A DNA stretch of 64,000 nucleotides from Paenibacillus_AR mesotrionivorans (GTDB taxonomy: Bacteria > Bacillota > Bacilli > Paenibacillales > NBRC-103111): positions 62,001-126,000 of the forward strand of contig NZ_JBJURJ010000005.1 of assembly GCF_046098205.1 (NCBI RefSeq), written 5' to 3'. Position 1 is the stretch's first letter; the number at the start of each line of letters is the position of its first letter. Below the pieces are notes generated by a model. The model worked only from the letters and a program-made list of their open reading frames with translations, had not been told where the DNA came from and ran no database searches. Shown here one piece after another: positions 1 to 9,600 of this stretch. The translations under genes and the position numbers were made by a program.

Positions 1-7
1 CAATCAT
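1..7 (-). CDS. Start of a gene after the YesM-type kinase, probably its response regulator (partial)
   Basis: On the minus strand an ATG at 7-5 overlaps the TGA stop (6-4) of the upstream kinase gene in the classical ATGA arrangement, so a translationally coupled gene leaves the window here. Only two codons (Met-Ile) are visible. YesM-type kinases are usually followed by an AraC-type response regulator (YesN-like), so that is the expected product. This rests on family knowledge, not on visible protein sequence. Confidence 0.4.
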
Positions 8-1824
8 GTCTTTCCGCCCTCCCATTCCGTCTTGTCCGGCAGCCGCAGCCTTATCTTCGTTCCCAACCCAGGTGTGGAGAGAATCTGAATACCGTATGGT
101 TTGCCGTGCATCAGCTCAATCCGCCGGACAACACTGCTCAGGCCGATGCCTTCGCGTTCGCTTGATTGATGGGCCAATGAAGGCTCAGGCAGGAGGATGC
201 TGCGAATGGTTTCTTCCGTCATGCCGCAGCCGTTGTCTTCAATATCCAGCACGAGGAAGGATATACTCTGGTCCGTGCCTGTTTCCCTGTACCCTCTGAG
301 GGTGAGGTGATGTCCGGTTTTTTTATCCCGGAAGGCATGTACGAATACGTTCTCGACGACAGGCTGTATAAGCAGCCGGATGATCCTGCAGTCGTACAGC
401 TCCTCCGGGACATCAATTTCCGCCGTCAGCACTTCCTTGTGCCTGGCCTTCTGTATGCTCAGGTAATGATCAATCTGCTTCAGCTCATCCCGCAGTGTTG
501 TTAACCGTCCCGCAGGCTCCAATGTATACTGCAGCATCTCGGATAATGAATTCACTAGCTGTGCTGCTTCCTCATCACCAAGAGAATAGAATCTCCAGAA
601 GAACATCCCCAGTGAATTGTATAAAAAATGTGGGTTCAGCTGTGCCTGGATCGCCTTTAATTCCGCTTCCTTCTCGCTTAATTCCCGTTGATAAACCTCG
701 CGGATGAGGGTGTCGATCTGCTCCGTCATCTGGTTAAAGCGGTCTCCGATAAATCCAAGCTCATCCCTTGAACGGATATCCACCCGCGTATCAAACTTGC
801 CCGTACGCACCAGTGTCATCGCTTTGACCAGACTCTTGAGCGGACTCAGCAGCCGTTTGCTGATAATGGTAATAATTAACCAGAAAAGCAGGATGCTGGC
901 GATAGCCGACATAACCGCCACCTTCAGGATCAGCTGGCTGCGGTGGTGAATCTCCCTCAAGGAAGCACGGCTGACCAAGGTAAAGTTGACCTTATCGGAT
1001 ATCTGCTTGGTGTACAGATAGGACCCCCCGTCCTCTTGGACAATGAGATCTCCCCGGTCCTCCATAGGAGGCAGGATGATTTCCTGCTGCACTCCGGATT
1101 CCGTTGAATGATAGAGCATGGCCCCGTTGGAATCGTATAAGTAGGTCTCCGTGTCGCCAAGCTGGCGCAAGTCCTTCAAGTAGGTCTCGAACAAGGATGT
1201 GTTAAGCAGGATCAGCATCACGCCATAGGTGTCCAGCTCCGTTGACCGCATAAGCCGCGCGGCTAACACCCAATTTTTGTAGGCATAATCCTGAAAAAAC
1301 TGCTCCTCTCCAACCCCACGCCAAATATATTCCCCGCTTGTTTCCCCTAATTGGCCGATGGTTTCATTCAGAAAACCCGGGTCAAGCTGCTGGAAGGAGC
1401 CCGCGTACGTGCCCAGATTAAACATATTGTTCTTCAAATCGTAAATCCGGATGGCGATAATCTCCGGTGCATCTAGCCGCACCTGACGCAGCTGCTCCTC
1501 CAGCTCATGCTCCAGCATAAACCGTTCGTAGGAGCTTGTACTCTCCTCCACCCCGCTGACAAGCTCCTTGACCATGGGGTTGAAGATGATGTACTCCGAA
1601 ATGCGGTATATATCCTTGATTCGCGAATCCAGCCGGGCCAGCACCTGCTGATTCTGCATGCTGTACTGGCGGCTCAGCTCTTCGTTGAATAGCGTCAAAT
1701 GAACCCGATAGGTAATGAGGCCTGTTATTCCGGAGATGCCGAGATTGACGGCAACGAGAATGAGGATGAGCTTGGTGCTGAAGGTGAACCGCCGCCGAAG
1801 CAGCCGGACTACAATGTCGCGCAT
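4..1824 (-). CDS. YesM-type membrane sensor histidine kinase
   Basis: This kinase senses an extracellular signal and passes phosphate to a response regulator, probably the gene it overlaps at the window edge. An N-terminal membrane segment (about residues 14-38) is followed by an extracytoplasmic sensor region and a second membrane segment near 305-325. A HAMP linker carries the motif RDELGFIGDRFNQMTEQI. The His_kinase phosphoacceptor sequence is QAQLNPHFLYNSL, and the N-box/G-box ATPase reads QPVVENVFVHA, then DIEDNGCGM. In Paenibacillus and Bacillus such kinases commonly control sugar transport or glycosidase genes. ATG 1824 is preferred over the in-frame GTG at 1833 because AAGG lies nine bases upstream of it, whereas the GTG abuts the ribosome site. 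No target operon lies beside it on this side of the window. Confidence 0.88.
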   Translation of the reverse strand: MRDIVVRLLRRRFTFSTKLILILVAVNLGISGITGLITYRVHLTLFNEELSRQYSMQNQQVLARLDSRIKDIYRISEYIIFNPMVKELVSGVEESTSSYERFMLEHELEEQLRQVRLDAPEIIAIRIYDLKNNMFNLGTYAGSFQQLDPGFLNETIGQLGETSGEYIWRGVGEEQFFQDYAYKNWVLAARLMRSTELDTYGVMLILLNTSLFETYLKDLRQLGDTETYLYDSNGAMLYHSTESGVQQEIILPPMEDRGDLIVQEDGGSYLYTKQISDKVNFTLVSRASLREIHHRSQLILKVAVMSAIASILLFWLIITIISKRLLSPLKSLVKAMTLVRTGKFDTRVDIRSRDELGFIGDRFNQMTEQIDTLIREVYQRELSEKEAELKAIQAQLNPHFLYNSLGMFFWRFYSLGDEEAAQLVNSLSEMLQYTLEPAGRLTTLRDELKQIDHYLSIQKARHKEVLTAEIDVPEELYDCRIIRLLIQPVVENVFVHAFRDKKTGHHLTLRGYRETGTDQSISFLVLDIEDNGCGMTEETIRSILLPEPSLAHQSSEREGIGLSSVVRRIELMHGKPYGIQILSTPGLGTKIRLRLPDKTEWEGGKT

Positions 1825-2051
1825 AGAACCCACCCTTTATTTGGAAGTATGCCCTTACATTTTCGCACAGGATGATGGTTTGTACAATATCCCGCCCCCG
1901 TTCACCGGCAGTTCCCGAAGGCCCCTCCTGCCATGTGCATATCAGCAACAGCGCAAACATAAAAATGTTACGAACCCGATTTTTGAAATTCACAGCCCCC
2001 TGCGGGCTGTATTCAACCGGTAACATGAACCGCCTAAGGAGGGAACCCACC

Positions 2052-3479
2052 TTGCACCAGGATGAAATCAACGCACTGGAGCGTTCGATCGCCGAAATTA
2101 CCGAAATCGCCACAGGCTTTGGCCTGGACTTTTACCCCATGCGGTACGAAATTTGCCCGGCGGATATCATCTATACCTTCGGCGCGTACGGTATGCCCAC
2201 CCGCTTCAGCCACTGGAGCTTCGGGAAGACGTTCCACCGGATGAAGACGCAATACGACTTCGGCCTCTCCAAAATTTATGAGCTGGTGATCAACTCCAAC
2301 CCCTGCTACGCCTTTCTCCTGGACGGCAACTCTCTCATCCAGAACAAGCTGATTGTCGCCCACGTGCTGGCCCACTGCGACTTCTTCAAGAACAATGCCC
2401 GCTTCTCCAAAACCAACCGGAACATGGTGGAGAGCATGTCGGCCACGGCCGAGCGGATACGGTCCTACGAGATCAAATACGGCACCGACCGGGTAGAGCA
2501 GTTTATCGATGCGGTGCTGGCTATCCAGGAGCATGTGGACCCGGACCTGGTACGTCCTTACCGTCCCAACCGGTATGATATGGACGGCGACGGAATTATG
2601 GATCAGGCGGAGGAGGCATTCGTCAAAACCACCGGCTACGAGGATTTGTGGGAGCTGGAGACGGAAGGGGATGCCGCGGCGGAGGATAAGCCCAAACGGT
2701 TTCCCCCTAAGCCGGAAAAGGATATCCTCTGGTTCATTCAAGAGTATTCTCCGATCCTGGAGCCTTGGCAGCGGGATATTCTCACCATGCTGCGGGATGA
2801 GATGCTCTACTTCTGGCCCCAGATGGAGACGAAAATTATGAATGAAGGCTGGGCCTCCTACTGGCACCAGCGGATTCTCCGGGAGCTTGATCTGACCAGC
2901 GAAGAGACCATCGAATACTCCAAGCTGAATTCGGGTGTGGTGCAGCCCTCCCGGAACAGTTTGAACCCGTATTATTTGGGGTTGAAAATCCTGGAGGACA
3001 TTGAGAAGCGCTGGGATGAACCCAGTGAAGAGGATATCCGGCGGTTCGGACGGAAGCCTGGCCAAGGCCGGGCGAAGATTTTTGAAGTGCGGGAATTTGA
3101 CTCCGATACCTCCTTCATCCGCAACTACCTGACCAAACAGCTGGTGGAGGATCTGGATCTGTATGTATTCGAGAAGAAGGGCGTCGAATGGAAAATCACC
3201 GACAAAACCTGGGAGCATATCCGCGATCAGCTGGTGTATGCAAGAGTCAACGGGGGTTTTCCTTATCTGGTAATCACCGACGGGAATCACACTGGGAACG
3301 GGGAGCTGTTCCTGAAGCATATGTATGAGGGTGTGGAGCTGGATTTGAAGTATGTGGAGCGTACCTTACCTTATGTGTACCGGCTCTGGGGCAAAACCAT
3401 CCATCTGGAGAGCGTGGTGGAGGATAAACCGGTGCTTTTCACCTTCGACGGCAAGAAGAATAACAGGAAGTTTTTGTAG
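2052..3479 (+). CDS. spoVR: Stage V sporulation protein R
   Basis: SpoVR is a cytoplasmic protein made in the mother cell during sporulation and is needed for normal spore cortex formation; its biochemistry is poorly known. The sequence is a near-identical family member: EITEIATGFGLDFYPMRYE, IIYTFGAYGMPTRFSHWSFG and FLLDGNSLIQNKLIVAHVLA are hallmark stretches. The open frame extends to 1872, but a strong ribosome site (AAGGAGG at 2036-2042) precedes a TTG at 2052. That start gives 475 residues, close to the roughly 468 of the Bacillus protein, and removes 60 residues unlike the family. It is transcribed alone and ends before a clear terminator. Confidence 0.95.
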   Translation: MHQDEINALERSIAEITEIATGFGLDFYPMRYEICPADIIYTFGAYGMPTRFSHWSFGKTFHRMKTQYDFGLSKIYELVINSNPCYAFLLDGNSLIQNKLIVAHVLAHCDFFKNNARFSKTNRNMVESMSATAERIRSYEIKYGTDRVEQFIDAVLAIQEHVDPDLVRPYRPNRYDMDGDGIMDQAEEAFVKTTGYEDLWELETEGDAAAEDKPKRFPPKPEKDILWFIQEYSPILEPWQRDILTMLRDEMLYFWPQMETKIMNEGWASYWHQRILRELDLTSEETIEYSKLNSGVVQPSRNSLNPYYLGLKILEDIEKRWDEPSEEDIRRFGRKPGQGRAKIFEVREFDSDTSFIRNYLTKQLVEDLDLYVFEKKGVEWKITDKTWEHIRDQLVYARVNGGFPYLVITDGNHTGNGELFLKHMYEGVELDLKYVERTLPYVYRLWGKTIHLESVVEDKPVLFTFDGKKNNRKFL

Positions 3480-3512
3480 ATAGAAGAGGCTGTCCAAAAA
3501 GCCCCCAAATAG

Positions 3513-3557
3513 AAAAGCTGACCAGAAACATGGAAGTTTTCTGGCCAGCTTTTTTTT
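3513..3557 (+). terminator. Rho-independent terminator of spoVR
   Basis: The arms AAAAGCTGACCAGAAA (3513-3528) and TTTTCTGGCCAGCTTTT (3537-3553) pair around an eight-base loop, and a T run follows. It lies about 35 bases after the spoVR stop. The remaining 165 bases to the next (convergent) gene show nothing I can support. Confidence 0.85.
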
Positions 3558-3723
3558 GGTGTGGCTCCAACGGACAGTTGGCCGCTATTATAGCGGAAAA
3601 ACGGTCTTTTCTTATTTTACGCGGACTCAGAAGCTGTTAAATAGACGAATCATCCCTATGCGGACGGACTTTAGCGAGAATAACGTCCTCTGTGTCAGCA
3701 GCTGCTTCATTCTCCCCCTGGCC

Positions 3724-5706
3724 TTAGGTGGTATGCCGCAAGATAAGCTGGCGCAGTCCTTCCATGCGGATAGGCTTGCGGATAATCTCAGCAAAACCCG
3801 CCTCCATACATGCCCTCTCCTGTTCCTTGCTTGAATCATCGGTTAGGGCAATCAGCGTCTCATTCCCGTCCGGGGGACTTGTCTGCTGCAAACGTCTGCC
3901 CAGTTCGGTTACATGGGAGTCCGGCTGATGGATATCCACAATCACCAGGTCATAGCTCCGGCCCGAAGCACGTGCCTGCAAGGCTTTTTCCCCGTTACGG
4001 ACAAGCTCCACGGAATGGCCCAGATGCCGCAGCATATGCTGCAGGAGGCTCCGGTCCAGCTCCCGGTCATCCACCACCAGAATCTGCTGGGGCTGCATCG
4101 GCACAAGGGCCTTTACGTCCGCCAGATGGATGGCTTGATCCAAATCCAGCAGGCTGGCCTCGGCAGAGCTGCACAAACGGAATACCACCTGGACGGCCAC
4201 CAGTGCGCCTGGCTCTCCGGGGGCTTCAATGCGGATAGAACCGCCCATCATCTCCGCCAGTGACTTGGCAATGGGAAGGCCAAGTCCGGCGCCGTTGTTT
4301 ATCCTTCCGTGGGAATCCTCCCCTTGGGCGAAGGAGTTTAGCAGCAGATCCGCCTTATTCGGAGGAATCCCGATGCCGGTGTCTTTCACCAGGAACTCAG
4401 CAGTTACGCTGTTTTCGGTGCGGGCGGTTTGCAGCACGAAAACATAAACTCCCCCATTATTCGTAAATTTTACAGCATTTCCTACCACATGGATCAGAAT
4501 CTGCCGCAGCCGCGCCGCATCACCCAACACAGCGGCTGGCAGCTCGGGGTCCATCATCACCACAAAATCCAATTGCTGAGCCTTCAGCTGGCCTGCAAAA
4601 ATATCTCTGACCTGCTCCAGACAGCCCCGGAGAGAAAAGGCCTCCTCCTCCAGCTCCATTCCTCCGGATTCCAGCCTGGAATAATCAAGCAGATTGTTCA
4701 TGATCGACACCATCGCATTGCCGCTTTGCATGATCATGTCTGCAAGCTTCCGCTGCTCCGGCTCCAGACCGGACTCCATCAGAAGATCCATCATGCCTGT
4801 CACCCCGCTCAGGGGATCTCGGATTTTATGGCTCAAAAAGGCAAACAAGCCTGACTTGGAGGAGGAAGCCCGTTCGGCAGCTTCCTTCGCCTGGATCAAG
4901 GCCTCTTCCGCTTTACGCCGCTCCGTGATGTCACGGATGCTGCAGGCAAACAAAAGACCTCCGTCCGTGGAATACCCCAGCTGAATTTCTGCAGGGAACT
5001 CGGAACCATCCTGCCGCGACAGCTCGGTTTCCCACCGTTTCCCGGCCATCTCCTGAAAGGGAGACTGCACCAGCCCGGGCAGTAAAAAGGACAGCGGGCG
5101 GTTGACCAGATTGTCGGAGGTGTACCCGAATTGCTCTGTTGCAGCCGGATTCACCCGGAGAATCGTCCCGCGGCGGTCAAACACAACAACGGTATCCAAG
5201 GAGGTTTCCATCACAATCCTGGCCTGGGCCTCCGCCTTGGTCAGCTGCTCCGTCGCCTGTACCAAGGCCTCATTGGCTTGGGTCAGCTGGGCGGTTTGGT
5301 GCTGCAGCCTCAGCTGCATTTTGAAGAGCCGGACAAAAGCCTGCACCTTCGCCTTCAGAATTTGGGGAACAAAGGGCTTCACCATATAGTCAATGCCACC
5401 GGCAGAATAACCTGCGGAAAGATGGATGGCATCCTTACTGGTGGCGCTTAAGAATATAATCGGGATATGCCGGGACCGTTCATAGGCTTGAATATGCCGG
5501 GCGGTTTCGAAGCCGTCCATATCAGGCATTTGCACATCCAGCAGGATCAGTGAAATTTCATCCCGCAGCAGACATTTCAGCGCTTCAGAGCCTGAATTCG
5601 CACGAATCAGCCTGTAGGGTTCGTCCGCCAATACAGCCTCGAGAGCCAGCAGGTTCTCAGGGTGGTCATCCACCAGCAAAATATTGACGGAATTATCGCT
5701 CTCCAA
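3724..5706 (-). CDS. REC-PAS-histidine kinase-REC hybrid protein
   Basis: A soluble hybrid signalling protein of 660 residues with no membrane segment or signal peptide. The N-terminal receiver domain has phosphoacceptor Asp57 (ILLDVQMPDMDG) and the conserved Lys in MVKPF (about 110). A short coiled stretch (120-160) leads to a PAS domain (about 165-265, FGYTSDNLVNRP). The HisKA box has His293 (LSHKIRDPLS), the ATPase has N and G boxes (VVGNAVKFTNN, DTGIGI, GAGLGLPIA), and a second receiver has Asp591 (LVIVDIHQPD). The leading receiver makes it a likely downstream target of the large kinase two genes upstream, so the three genes form a phosphorelay. The gap to cheR is 25 bases, consistent with one operon. 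Its output partner is not in the window. Confidence 0.88.
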   Translation of the reverse strand: MESDNSVNILLVDDHPENLLALEAVLADEPYRLIRANSGSEALKCLLRDEISLILLDVQMPDMDGFETARHIQAYERSRHIPIIFLSATSKDAIHLSAGYSAGGIDYMVKPFVPQILKAKVQAFVRLFKMQLRLQHQTAQLTQANEALVQATEQLTKAEAQARIVMETSLDTVVVFDRRGTILRVNPAATEQFGYTSDNLVNRPLSFLLPGLVQSPFQEMAGKRWETELSRQDGSEFPAEIQLGYSTDGGLLFACSIRDITERRKAEEALIQAKEAAERASSSKSGLFAFLSHKIRDPLSGVTGMMDLLMESGLEPEQRKLADMIMQSGNAMVSIMNNLLDYSRLESGGMELEEEAFSLRGCLEQVRDIFAGQLKAQQLDFVVMMDPELPAAVLGDAARLRQILIHVVGNAVKFTNNGGVYVFVLQTARTENSVTAEFLVKDTGIGIPPNKADLLLNSFAQGEDSHGRINNGAGLGLPIAKSLAEMMGGSIRIEAPGEPGALVAVQVVFRLCSSAEASLLDLDQAIHLADVKALVPMQPQQILVVDDRELDRSLLQHMLRHLGHSVELVRNGEKALQARASGRSYDLVIVDIHQPDSHVTELGRRLQQTSPPDGNETLIALTDDSSKEQERACMEAGFAEIIRKPIRMEGLRQLILRHTT

Positions 5707-5731
5707 TGGGATTCTCCCTCATCTCTATCAC

Positions 5732-6598
5732 TTATTTGATTCTCCGGTAGAGCTTTTCTTTCTCGTTAATAGGTTCATAACAATCCGAACCTGCAAAATT
5801 GGAGACGGTTTCCGGGCTGCCCAGCGACAGAAAGCCGAACATGGCCAGACTGTCATAGAAAAGCTGGTGGACGCGGTTCTGGAGCTGGCGGTCAAAGTAA
5901 ATCATCACATTCCGGCACATAATGACGTTGAATTCGTTAAAGGAGTGGTCCGTCACCAGGTTATGGCTGGCGTACACCACATTGCGCAGAAGCGTTGGAC
6001 GGAACCTGGCCTCGTTATGCTCCACCGTATAATACTCGGAGAAATCACGGGTTCCTCCCGCAAGCCGGTAATTAACGGCAAACTTCTCCATAATGGAGAG
6101 GGGGTACTGTCCTTCCCGGGCCAAGGTCAACGCACCTTCGTCAATGTCGGTGGCATAGATGCGCGCCTTGTCGTACACCCCCTCCTCCTCCAGCAGGATC
6201 GCCATGGACAGCACCTCTTCACCTCTGGAGCACCCTGCATGCCAAATACGGATGTACGGATAGGTGCGCAGAAACGGGATAACCTTCTCCCGGAATTCCT
6301 TGAACATGGATGGGTCACGATACATTTCACTGACACTGACAATCAGCAAATCCAGAAGCAGAAACAGCTGGCGCGGATCATGGAGAATGCGGGGGATGAA
6401 GCCGGAAATCGTGCGTTCCCCCATAACCTGCATGGCATGCAGAATCCGGCGGCGGATGGAATCGTACGCGTAATTCCGGAAATCGTATCCGTAGGCTTGA
6501 TAAATGGCCTGCAGAAGCAGCTGGATTTCCAGCTTCTCGTGACTGCCGGCCGTCTCCGCTTCATCCGGGGGGTAGACAACGTCGTAATCGGGTCGGAT
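5732..6598 (-). CDS. cheR: CheR-type protein-glutamate methyltransferase; start codon anomalous
   Basis: CheR enzymes transfer a methyl group from S-adenosylmethionine to glutamates of chemoreceptors or related sensor proteins. Visible motifs are the SAM-binding loop WHAGCSRGEEV, ATDIDEGAL, and NVIMCRNVMIYFD near the C terminus. The first ATG in frame (6433) would give 233 residues and cut off the N-terminal helical domain. Family-like sequence (KLEIQLLLQAIY, YGYDFRNYAYDSIRRRIL) continues upstream to a TGA at 6604-6602 without any ATG, GTG or TTG. The ribosome site (AGGAGG, 6613-6608) is followed two bases later by an ATG in another frame (6605) and nine bases later by an in-frame ATC (6598). 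I place the start at that ATC provisionally; a one-base error joining ATG 6605 to this frame is equally possible. The length would be about 288 residues, normal for the family. No CheB lies nearby. Confidence 0.8.
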   Translation of the reverse strand: MRPDYDVVYPPDEAETAGSHEKLEIQLLLQAIYQAYGYDFRNYAYDSIRRRILHAMQVMGERTISGFIPRILHDPRQLFLLLDLLIVSVSEMYRDPSMFKEFREKVIPFLRTYPYIRIWHAGCSRGEEVLSMAILLEEEGVYDKARIYATDIDEGALTLAREGQYPLSIMEKFAVNYRLAGGTRDFSEYYTVEHNEARFRPTLLRNVVYASHNLVTDHSFNEFNVIMCRNVMIYFDRQLQNRVHQLFYDSLAMFGFLSLGSPETVSNFAGSDCYEPINEKEKLYRRIK

Positions 6599-6614
6599 GA
6601 ATCATCCCCTCCTT

Positions 6615-9600
6615 TTACTTATATAGCCATACCTTCAATAGGGAAAGCAGCTTTTCAATATCGATGGGCTTGCTGATATAATCGGAAGCCCCCATATCAA
6701 TGCAGCGCTGCCGGTCTTCCTTCATGGCCTTGGCGGTAAGCGCGATAATCGGCACCGTGTCCAGCTCTGGCATTTGCCGGATCGCCTTGATGGCCTGGTA
6801 GCCGTCCAGTTCGGGCATCATGATATCCATCAGAATAAGATCGAAATCGGGATCCCTCTCCAGCTGCTCAAGAGCCTCTTTTCCATTTTCAACAAAGGTT
6901 ACGTTCAAGTGATGGGACTGCAGCACATTCGTCAGTGCGAAGATGTTGCGGATATCGTCCTCCACAAGTAAAATGCGTTTACCCCGGAACAGATCCTCGT
7001 CCTTATACAGCTTCTTGAGAATGAGCCGGCGGTTTTCCGGCAAATGGGCTTCAACACGGTGCAGGAACAGCGCCGTTTCGTCGAACAACCGCTCCTCGGA
7101 TTTAACATTCTTGATAATGATGCTCTCTGCATATTTGCGGATTTCGAGTTCTTCCTTGCGGTCCAGCTCCCTGCCGGTGTAGATAATAATCGGGAGCTGT
7201 CGGAGCTCCTCCCTCTGCCGGATCCGGTCCAGAATTTCGAAGCCGGAGATATCCCCCAGACCGAGGTCCAGCACCATACAATCATAATGGCTCTGCTCCA
7301 GCTCGTCCAATGCCTCTTGACCCGAGGATACCGCTTTGATGATGACATCATCATGCTCCATCAGATGGACCATACTGTCCCGCAGTACCTCATCATCCTC
7401 TACGATCAGCAGGCGTTTGACGGAGCGGTCCAGGAAATGCTCGATCCGGGACAGGGCGTTATCCAGCCCCTGCCGGTCAACCGGCTTCTGCAAATAGGCG
7501 ATAGCGCCCTTCAGCAGCCCCTGCTGCGCCTCATCCACAATAGAAATTACATGGACAGGAATGTGGCGCAATTCCGGCTGCTGCTTCAGCCGCTCCAGCA
7601 CGGACCAGCCGTCGATAACGGGCAGCTCAATATCCAGAATGATGGCATCCGGCTTATACCTATTGGCTAACGCCAGCCCTTTGTCTCCCTGAAGCGCAAC
7701 GATGCCCTTAAACCTCCGCTCGCGGATCTGATCCAAAAGAATCTTGGCAAAACGCTTATCATCCTCAATAATCAGCATCACCCGGTCTTCCGGCTGCAGG
7801 TCATGACGGTCATCGGGCAAGTCCTCCGCCCCTACCCATTCCTGGTTTGCCTCCGGTTGGAGCGGAGCCAGCACATCAGGCGCTGGCAGGAGGGCTGGAG
7901 CAGGTGCTTCATCCACAGCCGCAACAGCAATTTCCTTCATGGATTGTGTACTTCCTGCCTTGGGAGCCACAGGCAGATATAGTGTGAAGTGGCTGCCGGC
8001 CCCTTCCCGGCTCTCCACCTCGATGCGCCCGCCCAATAGAAGAGCCAGATCCCGGCTGATGGTCAGACCCAAGCCGGTCCCCCCATACTTGCGGCTGGTT
8101 GACCCGTCCGCCTGCTGGAAGGCTTCGAAGATAATCGCCTTTTTCTCCTCGGCAATACCAATTCCGGTGTCGGTTACGCTGAACGAGATCTCTGGCTCCC
8201 CGTTCTTTCCTTCTGCACTGCCAATCTGGAGCTGTATCTGGCCCTGGTTGGTGAATTTGAACGCATTGGAGAGCAGATTCTTCAAGATCTGCAGCAGACG
8301 GTGGGAGTCCGTTACCAACTTCTGCGTCTGCAGACTTTCCTCCAGCTCTAAGAGAAAATCAATATTCTTCTTCTCCGCCAGGGTATGGAAGCTGCGCTCC
8401 AGGCTGCCCAGGATTTCATCCCAGGAAACCGGCTCAAGCTCAATGTTCATCTGCCCCGATTCGATCTTGGACAAATCGAGAATTTCATCAATCAGCCGCA
8501 GCAGATCGCTTCCTGCCGAATGAATGGTGGATGCGAACTCAATCTGCTTCGTCTGCAGATTGCCCTCCCGGTTCTCCGCCAGCAGCTGGGACAAGATAAG
8601 CAGGCTGTTCAGCGGGGTACGGAGCTCATGGGACATATTCGCCAGGAATTCGGACTTATAGCGGGAGGCGGTCATCAAATCGTTCGCCTGCTGCTCCAGA
8701 AGCGTCTTCTGCTCTTCAATGCGCACATTCGTTTCCTGCATCCGCCGCGCATTCTGGAGAAGCTGGTCGGATCGTTTGGTCAGCTCCTCATTGTTGGTTT
8801 CCAGATCCTCCTGCTGAAGCTTCAAGCGCATCTCTGACTGGCGGAGAGAGTCGTTGGCCGTCTTCAATTCATCCTGCTGGGCCATCAATTCTTCCGACTG
8901 TGCCGTCAATTCCTCGGTCTGCTGCTGCAGCTCCTCGGACATGGCTTGGGATTCCTCCAACAGGCGTTTGACCTCCATCTGGTTCAGCACATTATTAATC
9001 ATCATTCCAATTGTGCTGCGGGTTTGCTCCGCAAGCTTCCGGTGCTGGGACGTAAACACGGCAAAGGATGCAAATTCCAGGACACCGTAAACACGGCCTT
9101 CATGTTCAATGGGCACAATCAGAATGCTGTTGGGGTTGGATGCCCCCAATCCGGTAGTAATCTGAATGTGGTGGTCCGGAACCTGCTCCAGCAGACATAT
9201 CCGGTTTTCGGCGGCGCTTTGGCCGATCAGTCCTGCCCCCATCCGGAAGCTTTCCATTCCCGGGTCATCCCCGTTGGCAGCGTAAGAAGCATATTTCACC
9301 AGCTTGTCGCCGGAACGGAGATAGAACACCCCGAAGCCTGCACCCAGCAGCTCTGCCAGCTTCCGGACAAGGACTTGTGCCAGCGGGGAAATGTCGGACT
9401 GCCCCTGATAAGAGGTGGCCACCTCGGTTATCCCGGTCTGCAGCCAATTCTGCCTCTCCTGGCTCTCCAGGAGCAGGTTGGTGGCATCGCTCAAATCCTT
9501 CACTTCATCCCGGGTGTTCGTGACAATCCGTTTGCCCGTCTGGGCGCCGTCCGCCTTAGCAATTTCGGTGATGGCTCCGATAACATCCTTGATGGTTTTG

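Noticed and set aside
1993..2009. Small hairpin CAGCCC/GGGCTG upstream of spoVR
   Set aside because: A six-base stem with no T run, distant from any gene end; not enough for a terminator or regulator.
2034..3320. 428-codon minus-strand frame opposite spoVR
   Set aside because: It is antisense to a near-identical SpoVR and has no recognisable domain.
3556..3834. 92-codon plus-strand frame after spoVR
   Set aside because: It starts within the terminator T run, has no family resemblance and overlaps the hybrid kinase gene.
6343..6579. 78-codon minus-strand frame at the cheR start as a separate gene
   Set aside because: It is the third reading frame over cheR; the CheR frame carries conserved residues here and this one does not.
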